In this document: positions 17,784 through 27,338 of the stretch, piece by piece | Position numbering within the stretch: the stretch's first letter is position 1 | Layout of the letters: every line of letters starts with the position of its first letter | NCBI GenBank assembly: GCA_963837775.1 | Contig: CAWIOX010000035.1 | Span: forward strand, 62,001 to 126,000 | Source: CAWIOX01 sp963837775 | Lineage (GTDB): Bacteria; Pseudomonadota; Gammaproteobacteria; Burkholderiales; Burkholderiaceae_D | Length of the DNA: 64,000 nucleotides | Reading direction: 5' to 3' | Made by a program: the position numbers and the translations under genes | The notes under the pieces: model-generated | Database searches by the model: none | The model's input: only the letters and a program-made list of their open reading frames with translations | Told to the model about the DNA's origin: nothing

Positions 17784-19190
17784 TCATTTTCGTTGCTTGT
17801 ATAGTTCGCGGAAAGTTTTTCCGGAGGGCGCCGGCATCTCGCGGTAGTCAGTCCAACCGCCGACAAATGGCAGTTTGGAAATTGACCTCTTGCTTCCGCC
17901 CATGAGTCGCATCACACGCACGCCAATCTGCGTCGCCACCCGGTATAAAGCCGGCCGTTTGGCAAAATATGCCCACATCCGCAAGCTCAGGCGCTCCGAC
18001 TCGGGACGCAAGCCGGTTTCAAACTGCTTTTCGCGTAATTTCCGCATTAAATCCGGAAGCGGAATTTTAACAGGACAAACGATATCGCACACCCCGCACA
18101 GCGTCGAAGCCTGCGGTAAATCGAGTGCATTTTCGATGCCGACATACGATGGGGTCAGCACGCTGCCCATCGGTCCCGGGTAGACCCAGCCATAGCTGTG
18201 ACCGCCGATCTTCTGATACACCGGACAATGGTTCATGCAGGCGCCGCAGCGGATGCAACGTAACATTTCCTGGAATTCGCTGCCGATCAGTCCCGAACGG
18301 CCGCCGTCCACCAGCACGAAATACATATGTTCCGGGCCGTCCTGCTCGCCCTCGGCACGCGGGCCGGTCAACAGGGAAAAATAATTTGAAATAGACTGCC
18401 CGGTCGCGGAACGCGGCAACAGGCGCATCACGGTTGCCAGATCTTCCAGCGTGGGCAGCACCTTCTCGATGCCGGTCACCACCACATGCACCTTGGGCGG
18501 CAGAATGGTGCACATGCCCTCGTTACCCTCATTGGTGACGATCGCCACAGAACCGGTCTCGGCAATGACGAAATTGCCGCCGGTAATGCCCATGTCTGCC
18601 GACAGGAATTGGGGCCGCAGAATTTCACGTGCCTCGCGGGTCATTGCCGGGATGTCGGTCAGGCGTGGCCTGTGGTGGACGCGTGCAAACAGGTCGGAAA
18701 TTTCTTCCTTGTCCTTGTGGACCACCGGCGCGATGATGTGCGACGGCGCCTCGTTGCCGTTGATCTGCAGGATGTACTCACCGAGGTCGGTCTCAATCGG
18801 CTGAATGCCAGCGGCTTCCAGCGCCTGATTCAATGCCATCTCTTCCGACACCATCGATTTTGACTTGATGGCTTTTTTGACCTTGTGCTTCAACCCGATT
18901 TCAACCACCAGACGCGAAGCATCTTCAGCGCTTTCAGCATACAGCACGGTGGCCCCGCGCCGAGTCGCTTCTTTCTCAAACGTGTCCAGCCAGACATCGA
19001 GGTTCTCGATGGCGCGCATGCGCTTTTCGATCGCAGCATCACGCGTGCCCTCGAAGTCATCCAGCTCCAGAATGGCGGAAGCGCGACCGGTGACAAATTT
19101 GGTCGAGAGTTTTTTCAAGTTGTTCTGCAGGCGCTGGTCAGCCAGGCGCTGTCCGGCGCGGGCTTTGAAATGCATCGATTGCATTTGCAT
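17784..19190 (-). CDS. lutB: Lactate utilization protein B (LutB)
   Basis: A 468-residue iron-sulfur protein. The N-terminal LUD domain includes ETGSVAIVTNEGNEGMC, and the C-terminal half carries two ferredoxin-type clusters, CIRCGACMNHCPVY and CGVCDIVCPVKIP. With LutA and LutC it makes the L-lactate oxidising complex. The start abuts the lutA stop (19190 shared), so translation is coupled. Confidence 0.95.
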   Translation of the reverse strand: MQMQSMHFKARAGQRLADQRLQNNLKKLSTKFVTGRASAILELDDFEGTRDAAIEKRMRAIENLDVWLDTFEKEATRRGATVLYAESAEDASRLVVEIGLKHKVKKAIKSKSMVSEEMALNQALEAAGIQPIETDLGEYILQINGNEAPSHIIAPVVHKDKEEISDLFARVHHRPRLTDIPAMTREAREILRPQFLSADMGITGGNFVIAETGSVAIVTNEGNEGMCTILPPKVHVVVTGIEKVLPTLEDLATVMRLLPRSATGQSISNYFSLLTGPRAEGEQDGPEHMYFVLVDGGRSGLIGSEFQEMLRCIRCGACMNHCPVYQKIGGHSYGWVYPGPMGSVLTPSYVGIENALDLPQASTLCGVCDIVCPVKIPLPDLMRKLREKQFETGLRPESERLSLRMWAYFAKRPALYRVATQIGVRVMRLMGGSKRSISKLPFVGGWTDYREMPAPSGKTFRELYKQRK

Positions 19191-19915
19191 TATGCGTCTC
19201 CTGCCAATACTTGCGCGACATGCAGCACGCGTGTCTTGTCGTCACCCATGCGACGCAGACGCCCTTCGATATTCAGCATGCAACCCAGATCCCCGAGCAC
19301 CACCGCATCAGCGCCGGAATCATGGATATTTGCACATTTTTCATCAACGATCGCACTCGAAATATTGCCGTACTTAATCGAAAAAGTACCGCCAAAACCG
19401 CAGCAGGTACCGCTGTCCTTCATCTCGGTCAGTTGCACACCCGGAACCTTGCCCAGCAAACTGCGCGGTTGCGCCTGGACGCCCAGTTCATTCCGGCCAC
19501 AGCATGAGTCATGGTAAGTAATATTGCCCTTGAACGAGGAAGGCAAGGCCTCGAGCTTTACCACATTTTGCAAAAAATCGGTCAGCTCATAGATGCGCGG
19601 CTCCAGATGCTGCAGCCGTGCACGCAAATCAGGATCCTGTGAAAACAAGTCGGAATAATGCACCTTGATCATTCCCCCGCAGGAGCCGGAAGGGATCACT
19701 ACATAGTCAAAAGACTCAAATTCATTGAGAAATTTTTCAGCCAGGTCACGCGCTGACTTACGGTCCCCGGAGTTATAGCCGGGCTGGCCGCAACAAGTTT
19801 GCAGTTCCGGCACAACCACCTCGCACCCAGCGAGTTCCAGCAACTTCAATGTGGAAAAACCGATTTCAGGCCGCATCATATCAACCAGGCAGGTGACAAA
19901 TAATCCAACGCGCAT
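19190..19915 (-). CDS. lutA: Lactate utilization protein A (LutA), CCG-domain Fe-S oxidoreductase
   Basis: A 241-residue protein with two cysteine-rich CCG domains: CCGQPGYN and, with the upstream SGSCGGM, the first; SCCGRNELG and GTCCGFGGTF the second. The layout equals LutA/YkgE and the heterodisulfide-reductase-type subunits. It heads the lutAB-dgkA unit and is divergent from an IclR-type regulator, which probably controls it. Confidence 0.95.
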   Translation of the reverse strand: MRVGLFVTCLVDMMRPEIGFSTLKLLELAGCEVVVPELQTCCGQPGYNSGDRKSARDLAEKFLNEFESFDYVVIPSGSCGGMIKVHYSDLFSQDPDLRARLQHLEPRIYELTDFLQNVVKLEALPSSFKGNITYHDSCCGRNELGVQAQPRSLLGKVPGVQLTEMKDSGTCCGFGGTFSIKYGNISSAIVDEKCANIHDSGADAVVLGDLGCMLNIEGRLRRMGDDKTRVLHVAQVLAGDA

Positions 19916-20085
19916 TTGGGTGCTCCAGTGATGTTTTAGTGTTTGTATTATGACGCGGCATTACAGAAAAACCATGTTTGTACCTGATGAAATAATTTGA
20001 TCCAATATGGCTGAATTTATTCGCGTATCTTTTTGTTTTTTTCACAATGTGGTATAAAGACATATTGCGATGCACCAACCACAAT

Positions 20086-20880
20086 ATGAAAAGTGAATTC
20101 ACTCCAGAAACAAATAACACATCGATTCAGGTTATCGAGCGCATGGTATCCCTGCTGGATGCACTGGCGCACTACCCCGATCCGGTCAGCCTTAAAGAAC
20201 TCTCCAAAGTGACGGGACTGCACCCATCGACTGCACATCGAATCCTGAACGACATGGTGATCACACGCTTTGTCGATCGCGCCGATCCCGGTTCCTACCG
20301 TTTGGGCATGCGCCTGCTGGAACTGGGCAATATCGTCAAAAGTCGTTTGAACGTAAGAGAAGCCGCACTGGACTTCATGCGCACACTGCATAGGAAGACA
20401 CAGCAAACCATCAACCTGTCGGTACGACAAGGCGATGAAATCGTCTATATCGACCGCGCCTTCTCGGAACGCTCGGGCATGCAGGTGGTGCGCGCGATTG
20501 GTGGCCGCGGGCCACTGCACTTGACATCGACTGGCAAATTGTTCCTGTCCGTCGACGATCCAAAGGCGGTTCGTGCGTATGCTACCCGTACCGGATTAGC
20601 GGGGCACAACAAGAATTCGATTACAGACCTCGGACAACTGGAACGGGAACTGAGCCTGGTACGTGCCCGTGGTTATGCACGCGATAATGAAGAACTGGAA
20701 TTGGGCGTGCGCTGTATGGCAGCCGGCATACGCGATGACTCGGGCCGCTTGATTGCAGGCCTGTCGATTTCTGCGCCAGCAGATCGCTTGCAAGATGAAT
20801 GGCTTGAGGATCTGATCAATACGGCCAACCAGATTTCGGCAACGATAGGCTATGTCGCCCCCGACAATCAGGATTCATAA
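20086..20880 (+). CDS. IclR-family transcriptional regulator
   Basis: A protein of about 264 residues: an N-terminal winged helix-turn-helix (VSLKELSKVTGLHPSTAHRILNDM) and a C-terminal ligand-binding IclR domain with GMQVVRAIGGRGPLHLTSTGK and ELELGVRCMAAGIRD. The start MKSEFTP at 20086 is chosen; upstream codons do not resemble the family. It is divergent from lutA across 170 bp and is the best candidate for a lactate-responsive regulator, although IclR control of lut is inferred from position only. Confidence 0.88.
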   Translation: MKSEFTPETNNTSIQVIERMVSLLDALAHYPDPVSLKELSKVTGLHPSTAHRILNDMVITRFVDRADPGSYRLGMRLLELGNIVKSRLNVREAALDFMRTLHRKTQQTINLSVRQGDEIVYIDRAFSERSGMQVVRAIGGRGPLHLTSTGKLFLSVDDPKAVRAYATRTGLAGHNKNSITDLGQLERELSLVRARGYARDNEELELGVRCMAAGIRDDSGRLIAGLSISAPADRLQDEWLEDLINTANQISATIGYVAPDNQDS

Positions 20881-20896
20881 GAACATTTTTTTCCAG

Positions 20897-20968
20897 AGTA
20901 TCCATTAAAAGCCATATGTTGCCGTTTGAAAATTTCGGCATATATTTTTATACCCCGCCGAGTATAAA
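20897..20968 (+). repeat. Dispersed intergenic element, copy F
   Basis: Starts GAGTATCC 17 bp after the regulator stop and ends in the palindrome TTTATAC-N8-GTATAAA (20947-20968). It is the most diverged of the six copies but keeps the order and spacing of the two end motifs and the central GTTGCCG. Confidence 0.6.
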
Positions 20969-21006
20969 CTCATGGCAGCGCCTGACAGTGGACATGACAA
21001 GGACAT

Positions 21007-21037
21007 TAAAAAGGCGAACCTAAGTTCGCCTTTTTAA
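21007..21037. terminator. Terminator of pbpG
   Basis: AAAAAGGCGAAC and GTTCGCCTTTTT form a stem with a 4-base loop (CTAA), flanked by A and T runs, just past the pbpG stop codon and facing the end of the regulator gene. Confidence 0.88.
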
Positions 21038-21051
21038 TACAAACACAACGC

Positions 21052-22152
21052 TCAGCTTTTTTGGGCCACGACGTGAGCGCCTGGAATCGGTTGTTGCGTT
21101 GTTTCCAGCCACTTGCGGATGCGACTCGCATCCCCCAGACGCGACTGCTTGCCCTTGGAATCCAAAAATACCATAACCACCGGACGCCCTTCGATCCTGG
21201 CCTGCATCACAAGACAGCGCCCAGCTTCCGAGATATAGCCGGTTTTTTGCAAACCGATCTCCCAGTCAGGACTAGCCACCAACCGATTCGACGTTGAGTA
21301 CTGCAATGCCTGATGACCGCCAGGTTCAACCACATATTTTGCGTCGGTAGAATATTGGCGAATCAGCGGGTATTGATACGCTGCATTCACCAGTTTAGCC
21401 AAGTCACGCGCGCTGGCGACGTTCAGGCTCGACAAACCGTTCGAATCGACATAGTGCGTATCAGTCATTCCCAAGGTCCTGGCTTTCTCGTTCATATGCT
21501 TGACGAATGCCGGCAAACCACCGGGATAACTGCGGCCAAGCGCCGATGCTGCCCGATTTTCCGAACTCATTAAAGCAATATGCAACATATCGGAACGCGA
21601 CAGTTGCGCCCCGACCCGTAGACGCGAATGACTGTTCTTTATACGATCGACATCCTCGGCCGTCACTTCCAATACTTCATTCATATCCTGACGCGCATCC
21701 AGCACGACCAGGCTGGTCATCAATTTTGTAATGGAAGCTATCGGCAATGAAACCCGTGAATTCTTCTCAAACAAAACTTGAGAAGTGGTCTGATCCATCA
21801 CAAATGCGACGCTCGACTTCAGATCCAGTGGGTCTTGCGTTTGATGCAGGCCCGCCATGTCACCAACCGTCGGTTTTTCAGGAACAACAGGTGCTGCTGC
21901 CAAAGCTTTTTTAACTCGAATATGATTGGCAGCAAGGGGCAATGCCACTTTTGATGTTTTCTTGGCGGCCGCAGCTTTTTTTACGACTATTGCTTTTTTT
22001 GCTAACGTGGTTTTCTTGCCTTTTGTCGTCTTTTTGGCAATGGTTTTTTTACCGTGTACCGATGCTGTCGAAGATTCTTTTGCCTGCGCTGCGGGAGTAG
22101 AAAAAACGACAAATAGTACGGAAATTAGTGCAGCTAGCGCAGACTTTTTCAT
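21052..22152 (-). CDS. pbpG: D-alanyl-D-alanine endopeptidase (PBP7 type)
   Basis: This periplasmic penicillin-binding protein of 366 residues has a signal peptide (cleaved near AAQAKES), then a lysine/alanine/threonine-rich linker of about 70 residues, then the S11 peptidase domain. The catalytic motifs are ASITKLM (SxxK), SSENRAAS (SxN) and LQKTGY (KTG). It trims peptidoglycan cross-links. The basic linker is unusual and resembles histone-like lysine repeats; it may hold the enzyme to the wall or to an acidic polymer. Confidence 0.92.
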   Translation of the reverse strand: MKKSALAALISVLFVVFSTPAAQAKESSTASVHGKKTIAKKTTKGKKTTLAKKAIVVKKAAAAKKTSKVALPLAANHIRVKKALAAAPVVPEKPTVGDMAGLHQTQDPLDLKSSVAFVMDQTTSQVLFEKNSRVSLPIASITKLMTSLVVLDARQDMNEVLEVTAEDVDRIKNSHSRLRVGAQLSRSDMLHIALMSSENRAASALGRSYPGGLPAFVKHMNEKARTLGMTDTHYVDSNGLSSLNVASARDLAKLVNAAYQYPLIRQYSTDAKYVVEPGGHQALQYSTSNRLVASPDWEIGLQKTGYISEAGRCLVMQARIEGRPVVMVFLDSKGKQSRLGDASRIRKWLETTQQPIPGAHVVAQKS

Positions 22153-22337
22153 CAGCGACTCCCCTTTGATACAAACATTTTAATTAACTTTCAGTTTAGC
22201 AAAATAGAAAAAAATCACAAGAAAATTAAGCAGTTAGAATGTTTACTTGAACAATTTTCTTTGCTTAATTAACAAAAATAATCCTGCATGATTTAAAGCG
22301 AGTGCCATTGTACAACTCGCATCTAATGACTGGAAGT

Positions 22338-23018
22338 TCAATCCAGATATCGAACGAAACCATCAACCGTTTCACGCTCAGTCTGCAATGTATTTTCAAC
22401 CTTGGATTGATCAGCATAGCCAAGCGCCATGCCACAGACCAGCATTTCATTATCTGGCAATTGCAATACATCCCGAATGATTTGATGAAATTGTGTAAAT
22501 GCTGCTTGAGGGCAGGTATCGAGTCCACGACCACGAGCAGCAATCATGATATTTTGCAGGAACATACCGTAGTCCAGCCAGGAACCTTTTTCCATGGAAC
22601 GGTCTATGGTAAACATCAGTCCGACAGGTGCGTCGAAAAAAAGGTAATTACGAGCATGTTGCGCATGCATTCCCGCTTTATTGTCCCTCTTGAGGTTCAA
22701 TAAAGCATACAAATCCCAGCCCACCTTGCGGCGGCGGTCAATGTAGGGCGACGTCCACTGAACTGGATAGTAATGATATTCCTCAGTATGCTGTTGAGCG
22801 AGTGCAAGGTCATTAAACACCTTCAGAATTTCTGATGACAATTTATCCTTCGTCGCACCGGTCAACACATACACTTTCCAGGGCTGGGTATTTGTTCCTG
22901 ACGGTGCCCTCGCTGCAACCTCAAGGATACGAGCTATTTCCTCCCGTTCTACGGTTTGTGGCAGGAAAGCACGGATGGATCGGCGTGAAGTGATTGCGGT
23001 ATCAACGATGTCTTGCAT
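22338..23018 (-). CDS. Nitroreductase family flavoprotein
   Basis: A protein of about 226 residues of the NADH/NADPH-dependent FMN nitroreductase family: SRRSIRAFLP at the start, APSGTNTQPWKVYVLTG (FMN contact), and FLQNIMIAARGRGLDTCPQAAF further on. Substrate unknown. I take MQDIVDT (23018) because an AGAGAC precedes it; 23033 would also be possible. Single gene; 185-bp gap to pbpG holds no gene. Confidence 0.88.
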   Translation of the reverse strand: MQDIVDTAITSRRSIRAFLPQTVEREEIARILEVAARAPSGTNTQPWKVYVLTGATKDKLSSEILKVFNDLALAQQHTEEYHYYPVQWTSPYIDRRRKVGWDLYALLNLKRDNKAGMHAQHARNYLFFDAPVGLMFTIDRSMEKGSWLDYGMFLQNIMIAARGRGLDTCPQAAFTQFHQIIRDVLQLPDNEMLVCGMALGYADQSKVENTLQTERETVDGFVRYLD

Positions 23019-23172
23019 ATTTGTCTCTATCATGTTTTTAAATAATTAAATAAAACGAAACACTGAAATTTCAGTGATGTTTTGTAATTGAATGGACACA
23101 TCCTCTCAGAAGCGGAATCGAAGTGCCAAAGTCGAGATACTGATCAAGCACATACAAAAGGAGGCATTCGAA

Positions 23173-23379
23173 ATGAAGATTACGACAATTAACATTGATT
23201 TGGCAAAAAACATTATTCAAATCCACAGGCTAGATGCATAGGGCAACACCGTACTGAGGAAGCAGCTCAGGCGCAATTAGGTAACACCGTTCTTCGTCGA
23301 ACTGGAACCATGCCTGATCGGCATGGAAGCATGCGGCAGCGCACACAACTACGGCAAGGAAACAATGCTCGACACTTAA
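23173..23379 (+). pseudogene. IS110-family transposase, N-terminal remnant
   Basis: In one frame the sequence reads MKITTINIDLAKNIIQIHRL, then a stop, then a piece resembling VLRKQLRR, another stop, then FFVELEPCLIGMEACGSAH. This is the N-terminal DEDD domain of IS110/IS1111 transposases, with two in-frame stops and nothing after the GMEACGSAH block. It is an old fragment. It occupies most of the 494-bp gap 23034-23528. Confidence 0.8.
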
Positions 23380-23451
23380 CCAACCTCGGGCCATTCCTGA
23401 CTTCATTGATGCATAGCTTGAGAACAGAAGAGGCTCAGGAATATTCTGACG

Positions 23452-23485
23452 AAAAAAAACCTTGCAAGAAAACCTGCAAGGTTTT
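23452..23485 (-). terminator. Terminator of the liv operon
   Basis: CCTTGCA (23460-23466) pairs with TGCAAGG (23475-23481), and on the minus strand the stem runs into eight T residues. It lies about 45 bp behind the livF stop. Confidence 0.85.
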
Positions 23486-23528
23486 AAGGCTTAGAGCACT
23501 GATTGATGCATATGTGTGCGATAAAGAA

Positions 23529-24254
23529 TTACCCTTCGCCTAAATATGCCTCCTTCACTTTAGGATCATCCAGCATATCCTTGGCATTGCCACTCATGGT
23601 AATCAAGCCAGAATCCATCACATAGCCGCGATGAGCTGCTTGCAATGCAAGTTTCGCATTTTGTTCAACCAGTAGAATTGTCACGCCTTGTGCAGATACA
23701 TTGCGTACCACTTCGAAGATTTTCTCGACCATGATCGGCGACAAGCCCATCGATGGCTCATCCAGCAACAACAAATTCGGATGGCTCATCAGCGCGCGTG
23801 CCATCGCAAGCATTTGCTGCTCACCGCCAGACAAGGTACCGGCCATCTGCGATGCACGCTCTTTAAGGCGTGGAAAAACACTGAACCATTTTTCGATATC
23901 GTCGGCAATACCCGCTTTATCGTCACGTGTATAGGCGCCCATCATCAGGTTTTCCTGGATGCTCATGCGGGTGAAAACACCCCGCCCTTCCGGTACCATT
24001 GCCAGATTTTTCTTGACCAGTTCGAAAGAGGTGACGCCTTTGATATGCTGGCCGAGATACTCGATATGGCCGGCAACCTTGCAATCCGGCAACGTACCGG
24101 TAATTGCTTTGAGCGTTGTCGTTTTACCAGCACCATTGGCACCGATAAGTGTAATCAGCTCACCCTTGTTGACTTCAAGATCAATCCCTTTGACTGCTTT
24201 GATGCCGCCGTAAGCGACTTGCAGACCGGTAATTTTAAGTACATTTTCAATCAT
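23529..24254 (-). CDS. livF: Branched-chain amino acid ABC transporter ATPase LivF
   Basis: A 241-residue ABC ATPase with Walker A GANGAGKTTTLKA, signature TLSGGEQQMLA and Walker B LLLLDEPSMGL, the LivF subgroup. It energises uptake of branched-chain amino acids or related compounds with LivG, LivH and LivM. The start overlaps the stop of livG by one base (24254). Confidence 0.94.
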   Translation of the reverse strand: MIENVLKITGLQVAYGGIKAVKGIDLEVNKGELITLIGANGAGKTTTLKAITGTLPDCKVAGHIEYLGQHIKGVTSFELVKKNLAMVPEGRGVFTRMSIQENLMMGAYTRDDKAGIADDIEKWFSVFPRLKERASQMAGTLSGGEQQMLAMARALMSHPNLLLLDEPSMGLSPIMVEKIFEVVRNVSAQGVTILLVEQNAKLALQAAHRGYVMDSGLITMSGNAKDMLDDPKVKEAYLGEG

Positions 24255-25024
24255 TAGTGGCCACCTCCCAAATATGCCTCGATAACTGCCGGGTTGCTTT
24301 GGATGTCAGCTGGCACCCCTTCTGCAATCGGTTTGCCGTAATCCAGAACGGTCAGGCGATCGCACAACCCCATCATCAGCTTGACGTCGTGCTCGATCAG
24401 CAGAATGGTTTTTCCTTCCGCCTTGATTTTCACCAGCAATTCACGCAAACCCAGTTTTTCAGTGGCATTCATACCAGCGGCTGGCTCATCAAGCGCCAGC
24501 AATTGCGGGTCAGTTGCCAGCGCGCGGGCAATTTCCAGACGGCGCTGATCGCCGTATGAAAGGTGGCGTGAAGTGCGATCGGCAAATTTCGCGATACCGA
24601 CAAAATCCAGCAATTCCATTGCACGCTTGCGGATACCCGCTTCTTCTTCACGCGCTGCCTTATGGTGGAACACTGCACCGAAGACGCCCTGATGCGTGCG
24701 CACGTGACGACCGACCATCACATTTTCCAGAGCTGTCATTTCACTGAACAAACGAATGTTCTGGAAAGTACGTGCAATACCGGCCTTGGCCACTTCATGT
24801 GGAGCGGAAGGCGAATATGGCTTTCCTGCCAGCTCAAAGGTGCCGGTATCTGGCTGATACAGGCCTGTAATCACATTGAAAAAAGTCGTCTTGCCAGCAC
24901 CATTAGGTCCAATCAAGCCATAAATCTGGCCTTTCAGGATCTTGATGTTCACTTCCGACAATGCTTGCAATCCACCGAAACGCTTATTGACGCCGGCGAT
25001 CTTGAGAATAATTTGTTCGCTCAT
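24254..25024 (-). CDS. livG: Branched-chain amino acid ABC transporter ATPase LivG
   Basis: A 256-residue ABC ATPase: Walker A GPNGAGKTTFFNVI, signature LSYGDQRRLEIA, Walker B LLALDEPAAGMN, and the LivG-specific region FQNIRLFSEMTALENVMVG. Second ATPase of the transporter; 11 bp after livM. Confidence 0.94.
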   Translation of the reverse strand: MSEQIILKIAGVNKRFGGLQALSEVNIKILKGQIYGLIGPNGAGKTTFFNVITGLYQPDTGTFELAGKPYSPSAPHEVAKAGIARTFQNIRLFSEMTALENVMVGRHVRTHQGVFGAVFHHKAAREEEAGIRKRAMELLDFVGIAKFADRTSRHLSYGDQRRLEIARALATDPQLLALDEPAAGMNATEKLGLRELLVKIKAEGKTILLIEHDVKLMMGLCDRLTVLDYGKPIAEGVPADIQSNPAVIEAYLGGGH

Positions 25025-25035
25025 CTGTACGCTCC

Positions 25036-26250
25036 TTACGCGGCAACTACGCCGGTTACTCTTGGTGGCAGATCAACATCCGCATCAGGCCTATCTTCGT
25101 GCTTGGGTGCAGGCCACAAACCGGCTGGACGATTCAGCATGATGACTACCATCGCAAGACCGTACAACAATTGACGCAAAACCTCAGCGTCGATAATGAC
25201 ATGACCGAACAGCGACTGTTGCACCGGTTCGACCACATGGCGCAATACTTCTGGCAGTGCCGCCAGCAAAATACTGCCCAGAATCACGCCGGGAATATGC
25301 CCCATACCACCCAGCACGACCATCGCCAACACGACGATCGATTCCGTCAGCGAGAACGATTCAGGAGAAACGAAGCCCTGGAATGCGGCAAACATCGAAC
25401 CAGAAACACCGCCAAAGGACGCGCCCATGGTGAACGCCAGCAGTTTGATGTTACGGGTGTTGATACCCATGGCTTTCGCGGCAATTTCATCTTCGCGAAT
25501 CGCAACCCAGGCACGTCCCAGGCGGGAATGCTGCAGACGTGAAGTAATGAAAACGATGGCAATGCACAATACCAGGAACAGGAAGTAATAGGCATTGACG
25601 GACGGCATGGAGAAACTGCCGATATGCACAGTTGCATTGGAGCCCGACTCACCCGCCAGGGAAACGCCGAAAATGCGGATCGGATCAATCAGGTTGATAC
25701 CCTGCGGACCGTTGGTGATGTTGACCGGGCCGTTCAGGTTATTCATGAAAATACGAATGATCTCACCGAAACCGAGCGTCACAATCGCCAGATAGTCGCC
25801 GCGCAACTTGAGCGTCGGCGCACCGAGCAGTGCACCAAACAGTCCCGCTATTGCAGCACCCAGTGGCACGATAACCCAGACCGACAGGTGAATCCCGTTC
25901 TGCGCAATCTCCGGACCGAATACCCATATCAGGGAATTACCGATGGCAGGATATTGATTGACGAAAGATTCCAGCACCACCGCGAACTGCGGTGATGCCA
26001 GCAAGGCGGTCATATAAGCACCGACCGCATAAAAAGCGATATAGCCCAGGTCGAGCAAGCCGGCAAAACCGACGACGATGTTCAAGCCCAGCGCCAGCAT
26101 GATATACAGCAGTGCGAAATCGATGATCCGCACCCATGAATTACCGAAATTGGCCGCAATGAAAGGGAAGATGATCGCGACCACAGCAATAATCGCAAAG
26201 CTGGAATATGCCTTGCTCGGATTCTTTTTAATGTCGAAATAGTTAGCCAT
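25036..26250 (-). CDS. livM: Branched-chain amino acid ABC permease LivM
   Basis: A 404-residue inner-membrane permease with about 9-10 hydrophobic segments. The LivM-type stretch GLLDLGYIAFYAVGAYM and the EAA-like loop SRLGRAWVAIREDEIAAKAMGIN are clear. The C-terminal tail of about 35 polar residues is longer than the core. Gap to livH is 11 bp. Confidence 0.93.
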   Translation of the reverse strand: MANYFDIKKNPSKAYSSFAIIAVVAIIFPFIAANFGNSWVRIIDFALLYIMLALGLNIVVGFAGLLDLGYIAFYAVGAYMTALLASPQFAVVLESFVNQYPAIGNSLIWVFGPEIAQNGIHLSVWVIVPLGAAIAGLFGALLGAPTLKLRGDYLAIVTLGFGEIIRIFMNNLNGPVNITNGPQGINLIDPIRIFGVSLAGESGSNATVHIGSFSMPSVNAYYFLFLVLCIAIVFITSRLQHSRLGRAWVAIREDEIAAKAMGINTRNIKLLAFTMGASFGGVSGSMFAAFQGFVSPESFSLTESIVVLAMVVLGGMGHIPGVILGSILLAALPEVLRHVVEPVQQSLFGHVIIDAEVLRQLLYGLAMVVIMLNRPAGLWPAPKHEDRPDADVDLPPRVTGVVAA

Positions 26251-26261
26251 GAAGGTCTCCT

Positions 26262-27191
26262 TTACGCACGATCTGCCACACGCTCACCCATGATGCCGGA
26301 TGGACGCAGTGTAAGCACGATGATAAGTACAACGAAGGCGAAAATATCCTGGTAATGACTACCAAGGAAGCCACCTGTCAGTTCACCGATATAACCAGCA
26401 CCAAGGCTCTCGATCAGGCCAAGCAAAACACCGCCCAACATCGCGCCGTAGATATTGCCGATACCGCCCAGCACAGCTGCCGAAAATGCCTTCAGACCGG
26501 GCGTGAAGCCCATTGCAAACTGTGCTGACGAGTAATTCGCACCCCACATCACGCCGGCGACTGCCGCCAAGGCAGCGCCGATGGCGAATGTTGCAACGAT
26601 CACCTTATTGGAATCGACCCCCATCAAACCCGCCACTCGCGGGTTCTCCGCAGTAGCACGCATCGCACGTCCCATCTTGGTTTTCTCAACCAGCAACACC
26701 AGACCAACCATCGACAGTGCTGCCAATACCAGCAGCAAGACCTGCGTTTGGGAAATCAGCGCACCGCCGATATGCAAAGGTTCCGACGACATGATTTGCG
26801 GGAATGGCAATGGGCTGCGGCCCCAGATCATCATCGCAAAAGTTTGCAACAGAATCGAGATACCAATCGCAGTGATCAATGGTGCCAAACGCGGCGCATT
26901 GCGCAGGCGACGATAAGCGACCCGTTCAATGATGACGTTCACGGCTACGCATACCGGGATGGCGCCAACAATGGCGATGATCAATTTAACGATACCGGGC
27001 AAATCCGGTGCAACACTCTGCACCACTTTAAGGATGGTCAAGCCTGCCATTGCACCAATCATCAACACGTCGCCATGCGCAAAGTTGATGAGGTTGAGAA
27101 CACCGTACACCATCGTGTAACCGAGCGCGACCAGAGCATACATGCTGCCCAGGACCATGCCATTGATGATTTGTTGGATAAAGGTATCCAT
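26262..27191 (-). CDS. livH: Branched-chain amino acid ABC permease LivH
   Basis: A 309-residue permease. The opening GMVLGSMYALVALGYTMVYG and NFAHGDVLMIGAM are standard LivH sequences, as is the loop KTKMGRAMRATAENPRVAGLMGVDS. First gene of livHMGF. No livK binding protein lies in the window, so a distant one must serve the complex. A leader ORF and terminator precede it. Confidence 0.94.
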   Translation of the reverse strand: MDTFIQQIINGMVLGSMYALVALGYTMVYGVLNLINFAHGDVLMIGAMAGLTILKVVQSVAPDLPGIVKLIIAIVGAIPVCVAVNVIIERVAYRRLRNAPRLAPLITAIGISILLQTFAMMIWGRSPLPFPQIMSSEPLHIGGALISQTQVLLLVLAALSMVGLVLLVEKTKMGRAMRATAENPRVAGLMGVDSNKVIVATFAIGAALAAVAGVMWGANYSSAQFAMGFTPGLKAFSAAVLGGIGNIYGAMLGGVLLGLIESLGAGYIGELTGGFLGSHYQDIFAFVVLIIVLTLRPSGIMGERVADRA

Positions 27192-27280
27192 AAATTTTTA
27201 CTCCTAAGAGGAACGTATTTGATTATTTGCGGCTTCACTACGATTGCAGCATGTGCAGTTGCAGCAAAAACCGTTCCTAA

Positions 27281-27319
27281 TAACAAAAACGGCACCCGGG
27301 TTGAACCTCGTGGGTGCCG
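27281..27319 (-). terminator. Intrinsic terminator or attenuator in front of livH
   Basis: On the minus strand CGGCACCC (27319-27312) and GGGTGCCG (27297-27290) form an 8-bp GC stem followed by TTTTTGTTATT. It starts 20 bp after the leader ORF stop and 100 bp before livH, so transcription from the upstream promoter must cross it to reach the operon. Confidence 0.75.
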
Positions 27320-27338
27320 ATTGCAGTTTTAGCGCCGC

